From Adenanthera pavonina (lineage: Eukaryota > Streptophyta > Magnoliopsida > Fabales > Fabaceae): DNA of 64,000 bases. The stretch covers positions 8,273,501-8,337,500 of the forward strand of contig JAIVEN010000020.1 in assembly GCA_026686845.1 (NCBI GenBank). Direction: 5' to 3'. A model generated the notes under the pieces. That model had not been told where the DNA came from, did no database searches, and worked only from the letters and a program-made list of their open reading frames with translations. Each line of letters opens with the position of its first letter. The stretch's first letter is position 1. Below are positions 34,937 through 46,454 of this stretch, one piece after another. A program made the translations under genes and the position numbers.

Positions 34937-35278
34937 ACACCATATTTAATCCGGGTCCCTTTAAAAAAATAAATAATTTTTTAATAAATATGAAAAGAAA
35001 AAAATTTTACATAAAATAAAATAATAAAAAATAACAATATCTCCCAAAGATTGTTATATCTTAAAGAGTTATGATTTTCTTCTTTTACATATTTTTATAA
35101 AATTACAAAAATAATAAAAATAAGAAAAGAAAAAAAATGAAGGATTGATATTTGATATTAGAATAATAATAATAAAAAGGAAAGGAAATCAATCAATATT
35201 AATGTAAATATCAAAGAAAAATAATAAAAGATATTTTAATGATTTTGGAGAATTAATTAAAAGATTTCCTTTTAGCAA

Positions 35279-35287
35279 TATAAATAG
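35279..35287 (+). promoter_or_regulatory. Putative LTR promoter TATA box (Tat/Ogre-like element)
   Basis: TATAAATAG, with a putative poly(A) signal AATAAA 117 bp further at 35,396-35,401. A TATA box followed closely by a poly(A) signal is the layout of an LTR around its R region. This suggests that about 35-37.1 kb is the 5' LTR of the element whose ORFs follow. Confidence 0.35.
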
Positions 35288-35882
35288 AGACAAGGTGAGA
35301 AGAAAGTGGAACTAGAAGGATCAAAGAAAAAGAAGAATTGAGATAAAAAGAGAGAGTACATGAGGGTGGTTTAAGAGTAGGTATTGTTTTTTATCAATAA
35401 AGTTTAAGATAATAACTTTCTTCTCTTCTTCTTCATTCCATCTCATTACATAGTTGAGGTTTTCTTATAGGCAGAACCTCTTTAAAATATGATCTTATAT
35501 CTTTTTCTCTTTTTGAATATTTCCATGAATCCTAAATTTGATGTTTTGAGATATCCATAGAATAATTTATTCACACAGATAAACATCTCATAATAGGTAG
35601 ATGTATGCTTGTGATGTATTTTGTTTTCTTCCCTTTAATTTGTTTCTATAGACTCCAAAGTATAATATTTTAGTGAGGTCCTAGAGACAAATTACTCATA
35701 TCCATAAATATCCTTAATAAAGATAAAAATGTATTTTAATCGATGATGGATAAATTTATCCTACTTTATCATGATTTGTATTCCATAAGTTAATATATAT
35801 AACTACATGATTATGGCTATATTTGTCAAACACACTGACTAAATTAATAGAATGACACTCCGTGATATTCTTTCAGACTTAA

Positions 35883-36123
35883 TCATTATAATAAGTTTTT
35901 TTTATTTCTTTCTTTCTTCTCGTTTATTTATTTATTTGTTTTTGCTTCTTTCCTTTCTTTTCTTTTCTTTTCTTTTTTTATTTTTTTCATTCTTCCTTCT
36001 CTTTTTTTTTTCTTCTCTTCTTTCCTTTTTTTTTTGGTCCTTTCTTTCCCTTATCGTTTTCATTCTTTCTTTATTTTTTTCTTCTTCTTTTCTCTTTTAT
36101 TTTATTTTTTTTCTTTTTTTTTC
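35883..36123. repeat. Polypyrimidine tract (T/C, TTTTC-rich)
   Basis: About 240 bp of almost pure pyrimidine on the plus strand, with TTTTC repeats near 35,955-35,980. The open frame across it (Phe/Ser/Leu only) is compositional. Confidence 0.9.
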
Positions 36124-38029
36124 TAAAGATTATGATATTAAATAATTACATCTTCTCTTTTAAAATCATAAAATTCAGTTAAAATATCTATTCTTCAAAG
36201 TTATGATAGAAGGCACATATAACTTTAAAGGATGTAACTTTTATGTGCTTTATAATAATAATAGTTAAGTGATTAATTATATTATTCTTATTTTCTTGTA
36301 CGATTAATATTTTCTCATTAAATATATTTATTTTTAAATTTTTGCCTGGTAGGTTTTTGGAATCTCCATGGATATTTGGATTAATAAATCTATCACGTGT
36401 TACGATGTGCCTCCGCTGGTATACTAATCAAATTATGTGTTTTTTAATGGAAAATATTATTAAAAATTTTCTCAAATTTGATAAAACTTTGCATAAAAAT
36501 ATTTATTTAAATATAATTTTATAATATATTTTTAAATTACTTTTTGTGAGGTTTTTAGAAACTTCCATAAGTACATAAACCAGTTAGTGAGTACGTGGAA
36601 TTTTGGGAATCTCCGTGGATTTATTAACAGGTAATAAATAAATAGTTAAATAATTTTTATATAATATGTATAATTCAATTTTTGAAAATAACAAATATAT
36701 ATAATTTTTTTTTTAAAACACAAACTCATTGAGATGAGTTTTTACCTCCAAACTACATGGACTTTAATCCCTATATTAGGATACATAGACCCAAGATTCT
36801 TATTCTAGGTCAAGCTCGTCCTTATAAATAAATCCATTTTATTTATTTTTTTTTCTTGTTTCTCTATACATATTTTATAGAGGTAATTAAAATAATTTTA
36901 CAACCACATTGATTTTGTATAATTAACTTAAGGTAATTGTTTTTATGAACGGGTGTTATAGGGTGTCTAACATCTTCTCTATGATACAATTGACTCCTGA
37001 ATTCTTTATGTTTCGTAGACCATTTTATTTTTTTAAAGGTTTCCCAAAATTCCTCCTTTAAAAATTTTAGTGGCAATTCTACATTATTTTAATTTTTCAT
37101 TTTTGAAAGATTAAAAATCATGTGCGACAGTTTGGCGAAATATTTGAGAGTCAAGCCTATATAAATTGGTTCTACAAAATTTTGTGGCCTTAACTTTATT
37201 TTAAATACCTTTTCCTTTATTTCTTTTCAATGTTGTTTGTCTCATATGATTAGATTAACGTATATAATATTATTTTGTTATTTTTTTTACTGTATGAATA
37301 ATGTGTTTATTGTATGTTATTTTATATATTTCTTTTAATGTTATCTGCTTAGCAGATGATGGTTGGGTAATTTGTAAGTCCCAGGTATGTATGATCTCCT
37401 CACACACTGAGCATTTACACATTCTCCTCATACACATTTTGGGCCCTATACCCGGGTCCGTGAGTACCTTAGGCTAGTGAAGTTTGTAATGGTTCCCCTG
37501 TAGGGTTTTTGGAGTCCTAGGAGGTTACTATATAGACTTCGTCCAAGCAGTTACCCATTTTATAAAGTTGGTCCCTATAGAACTTTTGAGTTTTCAGGGG
37601 GTCAAGTTTGCTAATGGGGTCTTCGCCTTTATGGTGGAGGTAGCTTGGAGATCTTATTAGGACAACAGACCAACCCTAAAAATTAGCACATTGATGGATA
37701 AACCCTATTAATCGACCAGTTAGCTAATACTCAATTTTCATAGGCCTAGATATCCCTATACCCTAGGGCCTAATCCATGATAGGACAAAAAGAAGAGTAT
37801 ATTCTTCACTTTCTAACAAAGATTGGGTCACTTTCTTTAGGGTCTTTGCATTTACTATTTATGGGGTAATTCTTTTTCCATTGACACTAGGCATAATTAA
37901 TTTAGGCGCCATTAGTGTATTTCAATGGAGAATCATCGGATTAATCCCATATTTGCAATATTAGTAGAGATATATTTGACTTTGACTCACTGTTATATGA
38001 AAGGGAATGGAAAAATCTTGTGTTATCTA

Positions 38030-41000
38030 TGTTGAATCAAGTGTTTTGATGATTCTAAACTAACCTTCTAGAGCTTAGAAAGAAGATATCAAGATGCATG
38101 GAAGATTCCAAATTTAAGAAATCCAAGTAAAATCAGCACCAGATAAGATATAGGATTTATTATTGTGTTTGAATTGAGTAAAAAACTTTGAATTGGCAAA
38201 AGAAAGTTTTTAGAAAACTAATTCCATGTTCATTCATGAAATACTTGAAAAATACCTACTTACAGATGAACTTTGAAGTAATATAGCTGAACTATTACTT
38301 TAAAAATTTGAACTTTGGCTTTTGAAATTCAAATTTCGAATTGAAAATAAGTTAATCAGAAAAGAGATCTCTCTGACAGACGAACTTTGAATGCAAAAAT
38401 TCAAACTTTGACATAAGTCTGATGAGAGTCTTCTCTAATAGATGAACTTTGAGTTTTGAAATTTGAATTTCTGATAAATTACAATTCATAAAAATTGAAA
38501 ATTTGTCTAAGGATATTTCAAAGCTCATTTGAAAGTGAAGATTAAAAATAATTTCAAAATGGTTCACCGACAGAAGAACTTTGTTTTTGAAAATTCAAAC
38601 TTTGAAAACAAAGCTTGCAAGTCTGTTATGACAATTTGTTGACATACGAATATTGATATTCAGAAATTTGAACTTTGAACTAAGTCTGATCTTTCTGACA
38701 GATGAACTTTGAATCTTGAAAGTTTGAATTTCGAAAAGATGAATTATTGTGCCTTAGTGAGCTGCCCACTGATAGACGAATTTTGGGTACCAAAATTCAA
38801 ACTTTGAGGCACTGTAGCTGTAACATCCTACCTTCACAAGTAACCAAAACTCACAAAAAAAATCCAACCTAACAACTCCAAACAACATCTCACAGCCTCA
38901 AACCAGCGGAAACGAACCCCAAATACAAAATTTTGAGCTGGGCCGCGGCCGCTACAGTACCGCCGCGGCTCCATCTTTCTCTGAAACATGTCGTGCCACT
39001 GGACGCCTGGCGCCGCGGCCTGGACTGCTGACGCCGCGGCGCCCCCTTGCTGATGTCCCACATCAGCACTTCAACACTTTGGGGCGAACTTCTGACACGC
39101 ATAACTTTATGCTCCGACCTCCGATTGACTCGATTCCAACTCCTACAAGTCAATCTAGTCCCCATCTATCCATAGACACCACTTTCACCTCAAACCAACT
39201 CCGTATGAAGATTCTGGACCCCTAACACCGTTTTGGCCACTTATTGACCAAAACTCGCCATTAACAACCTCCAATTGCCACCAAAGGCAACTAGTCACTC
39301 AGAGACCATTTATACCGGTCCAAAACCCCCAAATCAACTTGTCCAAAGAGGTTTCACCTCAAAGAAACCATTCCTCTGAGATTTGACCCCCTGGAACCCA
39401 ACTGGACCAAATGGGCTACAGACCCTTAGACAAACCAACTAGGCCCAACATCACTCTGAACTCACACATAGACACTCCAACATCCAAACCATGCATACAA
39501 CCTATATAAATATACATACATCAATCCGTACAAATCCTTTATCAATTCCTTTCAGCTATCCATTACAAATATACTACCCTACTTGGCACGAGGCACAACA
39601 TCCAAATTACACACACTACATAGACCTAGTATTCCCACGTACACAGCTACTCCCGCGTCTTCTCCGGACTAATGCCAGAACCGTCACCTGAAAGGTTAGT
39701 TATGGGAGAGGGTGTGAGACAATGTCTCAGTAACCGGGAACAACCACATACAATATCTATATATATATACTGATCCACACAATCGTGCAATGCAATGTAA
39801 ATGAATGGTATGCATGTTCTTCCTCATACACGGCTAGAACCACAAGCTGTCGTCATCACAAGACATTTCAATAGATGATTCCCTTCCAACAGTCGGTGAA
39901 GACCGATTCTGGGACATCACCAAGCTCACCTTACTCTAGTGCAACCCGGCCAATGATTACACTAAAGCTCGGACCGTGGCTCTCCTTCCCCTGGACCATC
40001 ACGAATTAATGGTGATTTAGGGAAGGTGCATCCCCCAAATCCACTGCCACCTGGCTCTTCCGAAGAGAGGATTTAGTGACAGGGACATTTCATCATATCA
40101 TATTATCCTCTGCCGCCTGGCTCTCCCATGGAGAGGATTTAGCGACAGGGATCTTTATCATATCATCATCTCATATCACATCACATCATCATCACCTCAT
40201 CATCAATCTCTCACTATGCAATCATATGGTGATGATGCTAATGTCATGCCAACATGCCTCTACACACACACACACATATATATATTATATCATTATCATC
40301 ACAATCATCATATGGACATGCTAGCATGCAATGGTATGGGGATGCTACACATCACAATGCAATTACACAACCATCATACATCAACTAGCCGTGTGTACCA
40401 CATTATATAAGAAAACCATACATATACACAATCAATGTCATATAACCAATATAATACAAACACACACCCGGTTACCTTAACTGTCGTTACCACACACACC
40501 CGAGTTCCACAAGTTTTCTTGGACTGTTCAATACACGCGAACCCCTCTCGATAGTCAACAACCTTCACAATACCACAATTCTTCTATTAGCACAATATAC
40601 CAAACATCACCGTATAACTACATTAACCTAACCCAAGGTTCCAACACCCTTTTCATGTATCAATAAGCTCTTAGGGATCACTCAAACACTACACAACCTC
40701 ATACCCTTCGGATTCCCAAGAGCCCTAACCAAGAATAACCTAGGGTTAAGCTCAAATCACACATACACCCTTCAAAACTCACATTCAAGCAACAATGATA
40801 CCAAAACACACTCTATTAACCACAAATCATCCATTTCAATCGGTAGATTTCGCCCCAAACCGGAAATCCAACCTCACAATCGGAAATCCCAAATTCTAAC
40901 CGAAGAAAATGGAGAGAGAGGAGTAGAGAGCACTTACCAACTTGAATCCAAGCTCCCAATGGACGAGAATCACTCTGGGACACCGAAAATGCCGAACCCT

Positions 41001-42149
41001 AGCACTGCTCCTCGTCTCTCTGCGTCGCTCCCTTTGTTTTCTTTCTTTCTTTCGCGTCCGACTGATCCGGATTTAAACAATTTTTACGACTCTCGCCGCG
41101 GCGGCCCTGCTCCTCGCCGCGGCGCCACCAATTAATCCGGAACAATGCCACTGGAAGGTCTCTCGCCGCGGCGGCTCTGCTCCTAGCTGCGGCGCGGAGC
41201 CTTTTCTGGTTCCTCTTGAACCTATCTCTATCCTGCTTCCTCCGGTCCTGAACACAAAACCGATAAAGATATCATGAAGGGTGTTACAGTAGCAATATGG
41301 GATAACTGTTCACACTTATCAGAGGAACTTTAATTTGAAAATTCGTATGTTCCAACATAGAAATATTCTTCAAAGATGAAAATTCGAACTTTGCTTCATA
41401 ACAGACGAACTTTGAAGTTCAATATTAAAGTCTTTAACTTTTGGTATCTTCGAAATTTGTCTATTGACCAACCAAAATTCGAACTTTGAGTGTCAAAAAC
41501 ATTAAATACGATTGGTGAACGGATAGTTTTTCAGAGTAACCATTGGTTAACTTCTCTAACGGATAGATTTTGTCTCTAACATATAGTTTAGACCTAAATC
41601 TATATATAAAACCTTATTTGAAGTTATGGGTAACGATTTTAACATTGTATATGCTGAAAGTCTACCAAATTCTCAACTCAAAGTCTTTTACTCTCATACT
41701 TTATACTTCTGCACTTCAACTTTCATATACACTCTAAATTAGAGAGTTCACTCTTTGTAATCAATCTTATCTTCATCTGGAAGAAAGATTTTCTTGTGAG
41801 GGATTATCAAAAGGGATTTGGGAAGCATTTAGTTAGAGTGCAAAAAGAGAAATTGTAAGCTCTAAGAACAGACATCAAAGCTGTACTGTGGCAATTACAA
41901 GAAGCCCACTAAATTCTTGCAAGATAGTGGATAATCTCAAGTAGTTGCTTGGGGACTGGACGTAGGTCAAGATAAAGAGACTGATCCAGGATAAACATCT
42001 GTGTCTTCCCTTCTCTTCTATTGCTTTTATCCTACTATATCTATATACTCTGTTTTACTGTCATTTCTGCATTCATCACTTCTCTAACTTTTGCAGGAAA
42101 TTTTAATCTTCCCAATTCACCTCCTCTTAAGAAGTCAGCATATCTAACA
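38030..42149 (+). mobile_element. Copia solo LTR, itself interrupted by an X solo LTR
   Basis: Starts TGTTGAATCAAGTG and ends GCATATCTAACA, the termini of the copia LTR family seen at 2,143/14,371. Flanks are ATCTA (38,025-38,029) and ACCTA (42,150-42,154), a target duplication with one substitution. No PBS or internal region is present, so it is a solo LTR of about 1.65 kb once the insert at 38,819-41,288 is discounted. It holds about ten copies of a CAGACGAACTTTGAA-like motif. Confidence 0.85.
38819..41288 (+). mobile_element. Solo LTR of family 'X'
   Basis: Starts TGTAACATCCTACC and ends GGGTGTTACA, with perfect 5-bp duplications GTAGC at 38,814-38,818 and 41,289-41,293. The length is 2,470 bp. 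No PBS, PPT or pol sequence occurs inside, hence a solo LTR. A second, inverted and truncated copy is at 14,372-15,899. It contains blocks rich in CCGCGG near both ends (38,940-39,050 and 41,090-41,200) in otherwise AT-rich surroundings. Short frames inside, including those over the GC blocks, are not considered genes. Confidence 0.88.
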
Positions 42150-42163
42150 ACCTAGCAATGTTA

Positions 42164-43897
42164 TGTTAATTCAGATGGTTTTGATGATTCTAAACAACAA
42201 TGAGCTTGGAAATCCAATATCAAAGAAATACAAGTAAAATAAAGAACAAAGTTGGATTTTCCTTAAGATTGAAGAGTTGTTTCACATATTTTATGAATCC
42301 ATTTGTAAGTGAAGGTAGTTAAACTTTGCAATTTACCTAATCCAATATTAAATGAGATATCTATTTGAATGATTAATGATTAGCTCATTATTTCAAAAAT
42401 GGCTTTCATAAAAAGAGCTACCTCATGAGGATGAAGTCTCAGTTTCAAAGATGTTTCTTTTAGTGTTCACTTTGCTTTCATGAAAATGTTTTAGCTTATG
42501 ATGATAAAGTCTTAATTTCAAAATTGTTTCTAAGTGTTCTTATCTTATTTTCATGAAAAGAGTTACTTTATGCATATAACCAGTGAAGGTTATGAGGATA
42601 AAGACTCAATCTCAAAGTTTTTTCAAGTGTCCTTTCTTCGATTTCATGAAAAAGGATTGAGGTTATCCACATAACATATCTATACACCATGTTCTCAGGA
42701 TTGTCCAGATGGTTATCCTTATAAGGTGGCACCTTGTTCATATCAGGGAGTGAACAGTGAAGGCCAATTGTATTGTGCAGCTGTTATTTGCATAACGTGT
42801 GTTACAGAGCAGTTGAACTTTCCTCGGTTAAATAGTTTATCTGTATAACCTAAGGAGGTTATTCACATAACCTATGTTTCAGTGCCCTTGGACTTTCCTC
42901 AGTTAAATAGGTTATCCGCATAACCTAGGGAGATTATCTGCATAACCTATGTTACAAAACTCATGATTCTTCTTTAGCAAAATAGGTTATCTGCATAACC
43001 TTGGGAGGTTATCCTGATAACCTAAGTTTTACAAAAACTCAGTTTGAGAAAAACTTAGTGTTATCCTAACAACTGAGTAGGTTTTCATAAAAATGTTCTT
43101 GAACTAAAACTTAGTCATTTTGGGATGAACGTTATCCGTATAACCTAACTAGGTTATCCACATAATGAAAGGTCTACATTGAAAACAAGAGCCAACGGTC
43201 ACCCATTATTTATATAACCTAAGGAGGTTATCTGCATAACCTCTATCAGATGCATTTAGTGCAGTAGGTGAACGGTTATTTTTCTAAGAGTAATAGCTAA
43301 TCCTTATTTTCAATGGATAGTTTTCTCTAAAACTATAAATAAGACCTCATTTAAGTTATTGGGTAATGAGAAAAAATATATAAACCCCAAAATGTTACAA
43401 AATTGATTACTAATTCTTTCAAAGCTTACCTACCCTCTGTTTCACTCATTCATTGAACTTAAATTTTCATATTCACTCTTTTGAGAGAGAATTTTCATAT
43501 CTTGACATGTACATCTCTACATACTTGTAGATAGCACTTAGTGCGAGGATACACTAAGAGATTTTGCTTTTACTCTTGAGTGAGAAAAGTGAGAGTGTTT
43601 GTTCAGCCCAAAGTTTGAGCTGGGGTTATACTGCAGTTTTTACAAAAACACATTCAAATCTTGCAAGATATAGTAAAGAAATCTCAAGTGGTGGCTTGGG
43701 AACTAGACGTAGGTCAAGTGAAGTGGACTGAACCAAGATAAATCTCTGTGTCCTTTCCTCACTTATTTTGCAAGTGCTTTTTATATCTTATACTCTGTTT
43801 TTCAATAACTTCTATTATTACTACTGTATTTCACTTTTTGCAGAAAAATCCAAACTTCCTAATTCACTCCCATCTTGGGAAGCCAGCTGAACTAACA
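42164..43897 (+). mobile_element. Second copia solo LTR (related subfamily)
   Basis: Starts TGTTAATTCAGATGG and ends CAGCTGAACTAACA, flanked by perfect TGTTA duplications (42,159-42,163 and 43,898-43,902). Both ends and the segment with GACGTAGGTCAAG and ATAAATCTCTGTGTCC match the other copia LTRs, so it is a related 1,734 bp LTR. In the position where the others carry AACTTTGAA motifs it carries an array of AGGTTATCTGCATAACCT palindromes (42,660-43,245). Confidence 0.87.
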
Positions 43898-45141
43898 TGT
43901 TAGACATATGGATGTTAGGTCACCTCTTTGGTAAAGGATGCCACTTTCGAAGAAGGAATAAATTGTTAGAAAATCCATTTGACTCATTTAAGAGTCGACC
44001 ATCAGTTGATTAACTAACTTGTGATGATTGGATGAAGATTTTTATTGAGCTAAAAGAAGATTCCATCCTATGGAAGTTAGATTGGTGGTGGGATGAAAGA
44101 GTTATGTACTGTTGCGATGACTTTCCAAACATACATCTCATGGGACCTAAGGGATGTGTTAACTATAATCCCTCACTTACATTAAGACAACTAGCATTCG
44201 AACAACATGTGCCATCGAAGGAAGAAGTGCAAGAGATATACTTTCGATATGGGCAGCCTAAAATGAAACCTTTAAGCCAGAAAATCAGAGAAGCATGGTG
44301 AAGGGTTGTGTACAAAGGGAAAGCTAAATTTGGGCGGTGAATGGTGAATCCAACTCTAAGATATACAATCTAGTTGAAGGATATGATAAATGGGTTAAAT
44401 CCTACTTATGCTCCCAGAAATCCTCTGTTAGGGAATAATATACGAGAAATTAATGAACACTTGACAAAGCGCTTGGAAGAAAGAGAGAATAAATTACAAT
44501 AGCTAGTAGATGTAGATTCCAAAAGTCAAGGGAAGTTGAAACGATTGCGAAAAGAATGCATCTAGTTACAAGAGAGATTAGAAGAGAAGAAAAGAAGAAA
44601 GGATCCTAAAGAAGATTCTAAGGTTAAAAAATTAAAAAGGGAAAATACAAGATTGACAAGAGAGATGCAAGACAATGACGTAAAAATGCAAAATACCCAA
44701 ACTAGACTAGTTAAACTGGTCAGAAAGAATAATGCACTCAGGGAGGAACTTTGAGAAAGTGGGCCATGTGAAGAATTACAGCAAGAGATACACATGCTCA
44801 CCCAACAATTAGAGGAGAAGATGGATGAGCTCGCTTCAGTAAGAGAGAGTGTTACCGAGACCACCCAAAACTTTATCAAGAAACTCAACCAGTAGATAAA
44901 AGCCATGGAGAGTTGGAGGTCACTTTACTTAGAACGGACAGAGAAAGCAAAAGAATGGATGGAGCGATGTAGAAAGTTAATCGTGCTTGCCAACTCCATA
45001 ATTCCAGAATTTGTTGATGCATTTAGGCATGCTAAAGCCATGGCTTTACCTTTAAGTACTCCATCAGAGATCACCAAATTTTTCCTTTTATGCAATCAAG
45101 TGATAAAAGAACTTAAGCATATAGCTAAGTTAATATTGTAA

Positions 45142-45348
45142 TGTCATTCAAATTATGGAGATTTGTAATTTTTATTTATAAAGGAAACTTTTTTAGGCTT
45201 TGAACAGGGATGGGATCCAATATCCTTCTATTTCAATTGTCAACTCTATGTCCCTTAGAAGAATAATAAGGTTCTCACAAGGAATAGAAGGTGTTCATGC
45301 CTAAAGACCTTTATGCCAACATGATGCTGGGCAATTCACTAAGTAAAT
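45142..45348. other. Spacer of the Tat/Ogre-like element before the nested gypsy insertion
   Basis: About 207 bp between the ORF1 stop and the insertion at 45,349. It resumes at 54,151. It is short and non-coding. Confidence 0.5.
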
Positions 45349-46454
45349 TGATATAGTCCTTTTGGTGGATGACCAAACAAACCAGAAAATACAGTGGAAA
45401 CGATCTCATGAACAAGAACAAGTTGATGATCACATGCTAGAACCAAGGAAACTCATTCCTAAGCGCTAACGATGATGCCCACTCGGTTGATCACTCCGGT
45501 TGATAGGTCACGAGTTCTCAAGAGAATATAAATTCAGATAATCCTCACACAATGGAATTGAAGGAAAATAATTCTTATTTAACTTGTTGAAAGAAATGCT
45601 GGTCTAAATACATATATTTAGAATAAACCCTAGAATCCCCTAAAATGATTAGAGAATCTTATAAAATAGGTAATTAATTATTCCTAAAGCTAAGGAACAA
45701 AAATTACTTAAATTGTGAGACTAAATCTTATAAGATTGTAAGAATCTCACTTATTTGGAAACTAAATCACTCTACAATATTCTAGCTTGCTAACTAAGTA
45801 AGAACATCCTAGAAGACACTAGATAACACTAAATGAATATGGAAATTACTTTAGAAATGTCGCTTTTTGAGAGCCACAAAGAAAGTGACGTTTTTGACTC
45901 ATAAACACACTTAATTTATGATCTACTTGAGAGCCAAGTAGTCATAATGGACCTAAGATACTTAAAATACTAATTTGGGCCTTTGGAAATACAATTAGGA
46001 ACCCAATAAAGACTTCACAAATAGGCCTATTTAAATAATTCAAGCTTTGCCCAATTAAACATAAAATAAAACACAATTAAACAACTAATTAATGAACCCA
46101 AAATGCTATTCATGTCACATTAATTTCATGGGCTAGAAGAGCTTGCATTTGGGCTTAAATAAGAATACTTAAGGTTTTATTAGACTCCTCCATATACATA
46201 TTGGTACCATGGGCTTTCATTGTAATGATATAAGCTCCAACTTGCTTTTGTAAGCTCTTGAATAACTCCTTTGTCCATGGGCTTTCCAAAACATGGTCTT
46301 TTGGTGGATTAATTCATTTGAACTTGGATTGAGACTTGGGAACCCCATACTTGTCCTTGGATTAGGCCTTGGAGATGCAACTAATCCATCAAGGTAAATG
46401 GGCTTTTTCCATAAGTAGCTATGGATCTTTTGAATGCCTCTTAGATTTCCATAA
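45349..46454 (-). mobile_element. LTR of a non-autonomous Ty3/gypsy element (3' LTR in its own orientation)
   Basis: A 1,106 bp repeat starting TGATATAGTCCTTTTGGTGG and ending GATTTCCATAA. It pairs with 49,523-54,145, which has the same length once its own insert is removed. Target duplication: TAAAT (45,344-45,348) against TAAAG (54,146-54,150), one mismatch. Confidence 0.85.

Larger units (their letters stand above)
34937..37129 (+). mobile_element. Probable 5' LTR region of a Tat/Ogre-like Ty3/gypsy element
   Basis: The right end is set by GCGACA at 37,124-37,129 followed by TTTGGCGA. Tat/Ogre elements use a PBS beginning TGGCGA (arginine-tRNA type), and only that core is preserved here (37,133-37,138). 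TATA and poly(A) signals lie inside. The left boundary is not visible and the second LTR lies outside the window, so the extent is provisional. Confidence 0.4.
37794..45141 (+). pseudogene. Tat/Ogre-like ORF1 (DUF7745-type plus coiled coil), split by two solo LTRs
   Basis: Fragments of the long ORF that precedes gag in Tat/Ogre elements. The N-terminal part at 37,794-38,029 contains FFRVFAFTIYGVILFP and, in a shifted frame, NPIFAILVEIYLTLTH. The next part starts at 43,903 (LDIWMLGHLFG) and includes DFPNIHLMGPKGCVNYNPSL at 44,122-44,181. Lysine/glutamate-rich coiled coil fills 44,440-44,900, and a C-terminal stretch ends at TAA 45,141. Several stops (for example near 44,300, 44,340, 44,560, 44,750 and 44,893) kill it. 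Between the parts lie copia solo LTRs at 38,030-42,149 and 42,164-43,897; without them and one copy of each target duplication the frame is continuous across the junction. The function of this ORF in Ogre elements is not known to me. Confidence 0.65.

Noticed and set aside
35852..36145. Open frame of about 97 codons made of Phe/Ser/Leu
   Set aside because: It lies wholly on a polypyrimidine tract; composition explains it.
38834..41255. Ala/Gly/Arg-rich frames near 38,834-39,165 and 41,073-41,255
   Set aside because: They arise from the GC-rich CCGCGG blocks of the X LTR.
44562..44906. 114-codon minus-strand frame rich in Ser/Leu/Phe
   Set aside because: It is the antisense shadow of the lysine/glutamate-rich coiled coil of ORF1.
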